A DNA stretch of 64,000 nucleotides. Origin: Xanthomonas arboricola. Lineage in GTDB: Bacteria > Pseudomonadota > Gammaproteobacteria > Xanthomonadales > Xanthomonadaceae. Below are positions 61,263 to 64,000 of the stretch, piece after piece. The stretch spans positions 62,001 through 126,000 of the forward strand of contig NZ_MIGY01000001.1 in the NCBI RefSeq assembly GCF_002940665.1. The letters run 5' to 3'. Each line of letters starts with the position of its first letter. Position 1 is the stretch's first letter. Under the pieces are notes generated by a model. The model did no database searches. It was not told where the DNA came from and was given only the letters and a program-made list of their open reading frames with translations. A program made the translations under genes and the position numbers.

Positions 61263-63197
61263 TTACTCGCCGCGGGGCTTGGGCGGGCCCTTGCGATGCG
61301 GCGCGCCGGCGCGGTCCATCAGACGGTTCGGGCCATTCGGGCGGCCGGACGGCCTGCCCCCCCGCGGGAAGCGCGGCTTGGACGGCGATGCGGCCGCCTC
61401 GCCTTCTTCCAGCTTGCGCATGTTGAGCTGCTGGCCGGACACCCAGACCTTCTTCAGGTGCGTCAGCAGCTCGCGCGGCATGTCGGCCGGCAGGTCCAGG
61501 ATCGAATAGTCGTCCTGGATGTCGATACGGCCGATGTAGCGGCTTTCCAGGCCGGCTTCGTTGGCGATCGCGCCGACGATGTTGGCCGGTTTCACGCCGT
61601 GGGTGTGGCCCACTTCGATGCGGTAGCTCTCCATGCCGAACTCCGGCTCGCCACGCGGGGCAACCGGATCGCGACGCGGACGCTCGGCGCCCGCGCCGTC
61701 ATCGCCAAACGCCGGACGTTCCGCACGCGGCGGGCGTGCAGCGCGCTCGCCATCGGCACGCGGGCCACGTTCGAACTTCGGCTCGAAGCGCGGACGCTCT
61801 CCACGATCGCTGCGGTCGCCGCGCTCGTTGCGCTCGCGCGGTGCTAATTCCTCGCGCGCGCCACGCACCGGCGGGGTCAGCAAAAACGGCGCATCGCCCT
61901 GCAGCAACTTGGCCATCGCCGCGGCGATATCGATCGCCGGCACGTTGTTCTCGCCCTCGTAGCGCTGCAGCAGATCGCGATACATGTCGATCTGGCCACC
62001 GGCCAGGGTCTCGGTGATGCGGGTCATGAAACGTGCCACGCGGGTATCGTTGACCGCATCCACGCTCGGCAGCTGCATTTCTTCGATCGGCTGACGGGTG
62101 GCGCGCTCGATCGAGCGCAGCATGCCCTTTTCGCGCGGGGTGACGAACAGGATCGCGTCGCCGTTGCGGCCGGCACGGCCGGTACGGCCGATGCGGTGCA
62201 CGTAGCTTTCGGTGTCGTACGGGATGTCGTAGTTCAGCACATGGCTGACCCGCTCCACGTCCAGGCCGCGCGCGGCCACGTCGGTGGCGACCAGGATGTC
62301 GAGCTTGCCGTCCTTGAGCTGGGCGATGGTCTTCTCGCGGGCGGCCTGCTGCATGTCGCCATTGATGGCCGCCGCGGCCATGCCGCGTGCCTGCAGCTTC
62401 TGCGCCAGCTCTTCGGTGGCGGCCTTGGTGCGCGCGAAGATGATCATGCCGTCGAACGGCTCGACCTCCAGGATGCGGGTCAGCGCGTCCAGCTTGTGCA
62501 GGCCGCTCACCCACCAGTAGCGCTGGCGGATATTGGCCGAGGTGGTGGTCTTGGCCGCTATGGTGACTTCGGCCGGGTCCTTGAGATAGGTCTGTGCGAT
62601 GCGACGGATCGCCGGCGGCATGGTCGCCGAGAACAGCGCCACCTGGCGCTTCTCCGGCAACTTCTTCAGCACCGCTTCGACGTCGTCGATGAAGCCCATG
62701 CGCAGCATTTCGTCGGCTTCGTCCAGCACCAGCGTCTTGAGCTGGGACAGGTCGAGCGTGCCGCGGTCCAGGTGATCGATCACGCGGCCTGGAGTGCCGA
62801 CCACCACATGCACGCCGCGCTTGAGCGCGCTCAGCTGCTGTGCGTAGGGCTGGCCGCCGTAGACCGGCAGCACGCGGAAGCCGGGAATGGCCTCGGCATA
62901 TTTCTGGAACGCCTCGGCGACCTGGATGGCCAGCTCGCGGGTCGGGGCCAGCACCAGCGCCTGCGGCTTGAGCTGGTTGAGGTCGGCATTGGACAGCACC
63001 GGCAGCGCGAACGCGGCGGTCTTGCCGGTGCCGGTCTGCGCCTGGCCGAGCACGTCGCGACCGGACAGCAGCGCAGGAATGGTGGCGGCCTGGATCGGCG
63101 ACGGCGACTCGTAACCGACGGCGGCAACCGCCTTCATCACAGCGTCTGAGAGGCCGAGGTCTGCAAACAGCAGCGGCGCGGGAGATTCTTGGGTCAT
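61263..63197 (-). CDS. deaD: DEAD-box RNA helicase (CsdA/DeaD type)
   Basis: A 644-aa RNA helicase acting in ribosome assembly and cold-shock RNA unwinding. Motifs in order: Q-motif SPIQAATIPALLSGRDV, Walker A AQTGTGKT, PTRELAIQ, VGTPGRVID, DEAD in VLDEADEMLRMG, SAT in FSATMPPAI, then IFARTKAATEEL, LVATDVAARGLD and HRIGRTGRAGR. A charged Arg/Glu/Asp-rich linker (residues 455-530) is followed by a DbpA-type RNA-binding domain (YRIEVGHTHGVKPANIVGAIA). A Gly/Pro/Arg tail ends the protein. The ATG at 63197 was chosen. Confidence 0.95.
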   Translation of the reverse strand: MTQESPAPLLFADLGLSDAVMKAVAAVGYESPSPIQAATIPALLSGRDVLGQAQTGTGKTAAFALPVLSNADLNQLKPQALVLAPTRELAIQVAEAFQKYAEAIPGFRVLPVYGGQPYAQQLSALKRGVHVVVGTPGRVIDHLDRGTLDLSQLKTLVLDEADEMLRMGFIDDVEAVLKKLPEKRQVALFSATMPPAIRRIAQTYLKDPAEVTIAAKTTTSANIRQRYWWVSGLHKLDALTRILEVEPFDGMIIFARTKAATEELAQKLQARGMAAAAINGDMQQAAREKTIAQLKDGKLDILVATDVAARGLDVERVSHVLNYDIPYDTESYVHRIGRTGRAGRNGDAILFVTPREKGMLRSIERATRQPIEEMQLPSVDAVNDTRVARFMTRITETLAGGQIDMYRDLLQRYEGENNVPAIDIAAAMAKLLQGDAPFLLTPPVRGAREELAPRERNERGDRSDRGERPRFEPKFERGPRADGERAARPPRAERPAFGDDGAGAERPRRDPVAPRGEPEFGMESYRIEVGHTHGVKPANIVGAIANEAGLESRYIGRIDIQDDYSILDLPADMPRELLTHLKKVWVSGQQLNMRKLEEGEAAASPSKPRFPRGGRPSGRPNGPNRLMDRAGAPHRKGPPKPRGE

Positions 63198-63368
63198 TGG
63201 GTAACTCCGGAGGCGCCGCACGGAGCCGGCAGGCGCAAAGCAGCATAGTGTGCGCCCTGAGGCCCCCTGCTGTCGAAATTTCCGTGACAGTCCATTCAGG
63301 TTGTAAGGATCCGCCCGCTGCGGCAAACCATCTCCTGACCCTTGTCATCCCCCCATCCGGCCGGAGCC

Positions 63369-63674
63369 ATGTCCCTGGAAACAGACCTGCACACCCGCTT
63401 CAACGCCTTGCTGCAGCGGCACCGCGGCATCGTCCTGAAGGTCGCGGCCAGCTATTGCTGGAATCCGGACGACCGCGCCGAGCTGGCGCAAGACATCACC
63501 GTGCAGTTATGGCGCGCGTTCCCAGGCTACGACGCCGGCCGGCGGCTCGGCTATCGACGGCTGCAGCGCAGGCGCCATCCGTGGCTGGAGCGCATCGACA
63601 ACGCGCATGCCGGGCCCGGCGTCGTGCGTGCCGAAAGCATGCTGGACGAGATTGCACGTTTTCGACGCGAATGA
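63369..63674 (+). pseudogene. Truncated ECF sigma-factor gene (region 2 only)
   Basis: A 101-aa frame with a clear ECF sigma-factor start: FNALLQRHRGIVLKVAASYC, then WNPDDRAELAQDITVQLWRAFPGYDAG, which is region 2.1-2.2. After that the expected FSTWMYRIALN stretch is missing and the sequence turns into Arg-rich unrelated residues, with a stop after 63,674. Region 4 is absent. Neither other frame continues the family. This looks like a gene cut down by a deletion, though a short functional sigma fragment cannot be excluded. Confidence 0.6.
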
Positions 63675-63710
63675 CCGGGCCGACGCCGCGCGACGACTCC
63701 CGAGTAATGG

Positions 63711-63731
63711 ATGCCGGCCGTGCGCCGGCAT
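63711..63731. terminator. Short hairpin after the sigma remnant
   Basis: ATGCCGGC at 63,711-63,718 pairs with GCCGGCAT at 63,724-63,731 around CGTGC. No U-tract. It sits in the 160-base gap before the S4-domain gene. Confidence 0.4.
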
Positions 63732-63834
63732 AGCGGTGCTGTAACGACTCCAACTGCCGGCGCTGCATCTGGCACGGTGGTGTTGTCGGCTGCGACGGGC
63801 GGATAATCGCGGTCTTCCTGTTACCGAGCGCACC

Positions 63835-64000
63835 ATGCAATTTCTGGAATTCGACCTGGACGGCGAGTACATCGAACTCAACCAGTTGCTCAAGCTGGCA
63901 GGTATTGCCGACAGCGGCGGCCAGGGCAAGGCGATCGTCGCCAGCGGCGCGGTCAGCGTCGATGGCGTGCAGGAACTGCGCAAGACCGCCAAGATCCGCC
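63835..64000 (+). CDS. S4-domain RNA-binding protein (YbcJ-like, partial)
   Basis: Starts at the ATG at 63835 and runs off the right edge after 55 codons. The sequence FDLDGEYIELNQLLKLAGIA, then GGQGKAIVASGAVSVDGVQ and LRKTAKIR, is the compact S4-like RNA-binding fold of YbcJ-type proteins of about 70 residues. Such proteins bind RNA in ribosome-related roles. The end is not seen. Confidence 0.85.
   Translation, partial: MQFLEFDLDGEYIELNQLLKLAGIADSGGQGKAIVASGAVSVDGVQELRKTAKIR

Overview
The window looks like a piece of a Xanthomonas (Xanthomonadaceae) chromosome carrying the right part of an integrative and conjugative element (ICE). The chromosomal genes (leuS, lptE, holA, nadD, rsfS, a J-domain gene, rlmH) form a familiar gammaproteobacterial housekeeping block. 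The DNA is GC-rich, and short intergenic repeats of the GGGAATC type are typical of xanthomonads. The genus assignment is inferred from gene content and repeats; no database search was possible.

Region 1 (about 1-12,930) is accessory cargo: the end of an EmrB-type drug exporter and its EmrA partner, a GlcG/HbpS-like protein, three short-chain dehydrogenases, a DUF190 protein, a LysR regulator with a perfect palindrome at its start, an Old Yellow Enzyme, two pirins, an isochorismatase-like hydrolase, a probable subtype B tannase, a FAD monooxygenase and a TetR regulator. Together they look like a set for exporting and chemically transforming aromatic, probably plant polyphenolic or gallate-ester, compounds. 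This joint role is inference.

Region 2 (12,935-26,777) is a Tn4371-type conjugation module: a LysR gene, an EexN-like lipoprotein gene, a terminator, then traG, a CopG gene, trbB-C-D-E-J, a second EexN/TrbK-like lipoprotein gene, trbL-F-G-I and a DUF2274 gene. Most genes overlap as ATGA and the module ends in a strong hairpin. It encodes the mating-pair type IV secretion system and coupling protein. Integrase, relaxase and partition genes are not in the window and should lie to the left. The ICE/chromosome junction lies somewhere in 26,778-27,236.

Region 3 (27,237-45,646) is chromosomal: a tonB-like gene, rlmH, a Tat-exported DUF839 protein, the minus-strand cluster leuS - lptE - holA - nadD - rsfS - J-domain gene, then a thioredoxin-type cnoX gene, small membrane and thioesterase-like proteins, a periplasmic cyclophilin, and an EamA transporter divergent from a LysR gene.

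Region 4 (45,744-64,000) holds a DUF885 lipoprotein, an ABC exporter, a pRiA4b ORF-3-type protein downstream of a (CGCA)9 microsatellite, a cation/proton antiporter, a class C beta-lactamase-like hydrolase with rraA, DUF72 and EamA genes, two cyclic-di-GMP proteins flanking rluF, a DEAD-box helicase gene, a truncated ECF sigma-factor gene and the start of an S4-domain gene. Intergenic regions here are rich in hairpins and dispersed repeats. No tRNA, rRNA, CRISPR array or insertion sequence was seen.
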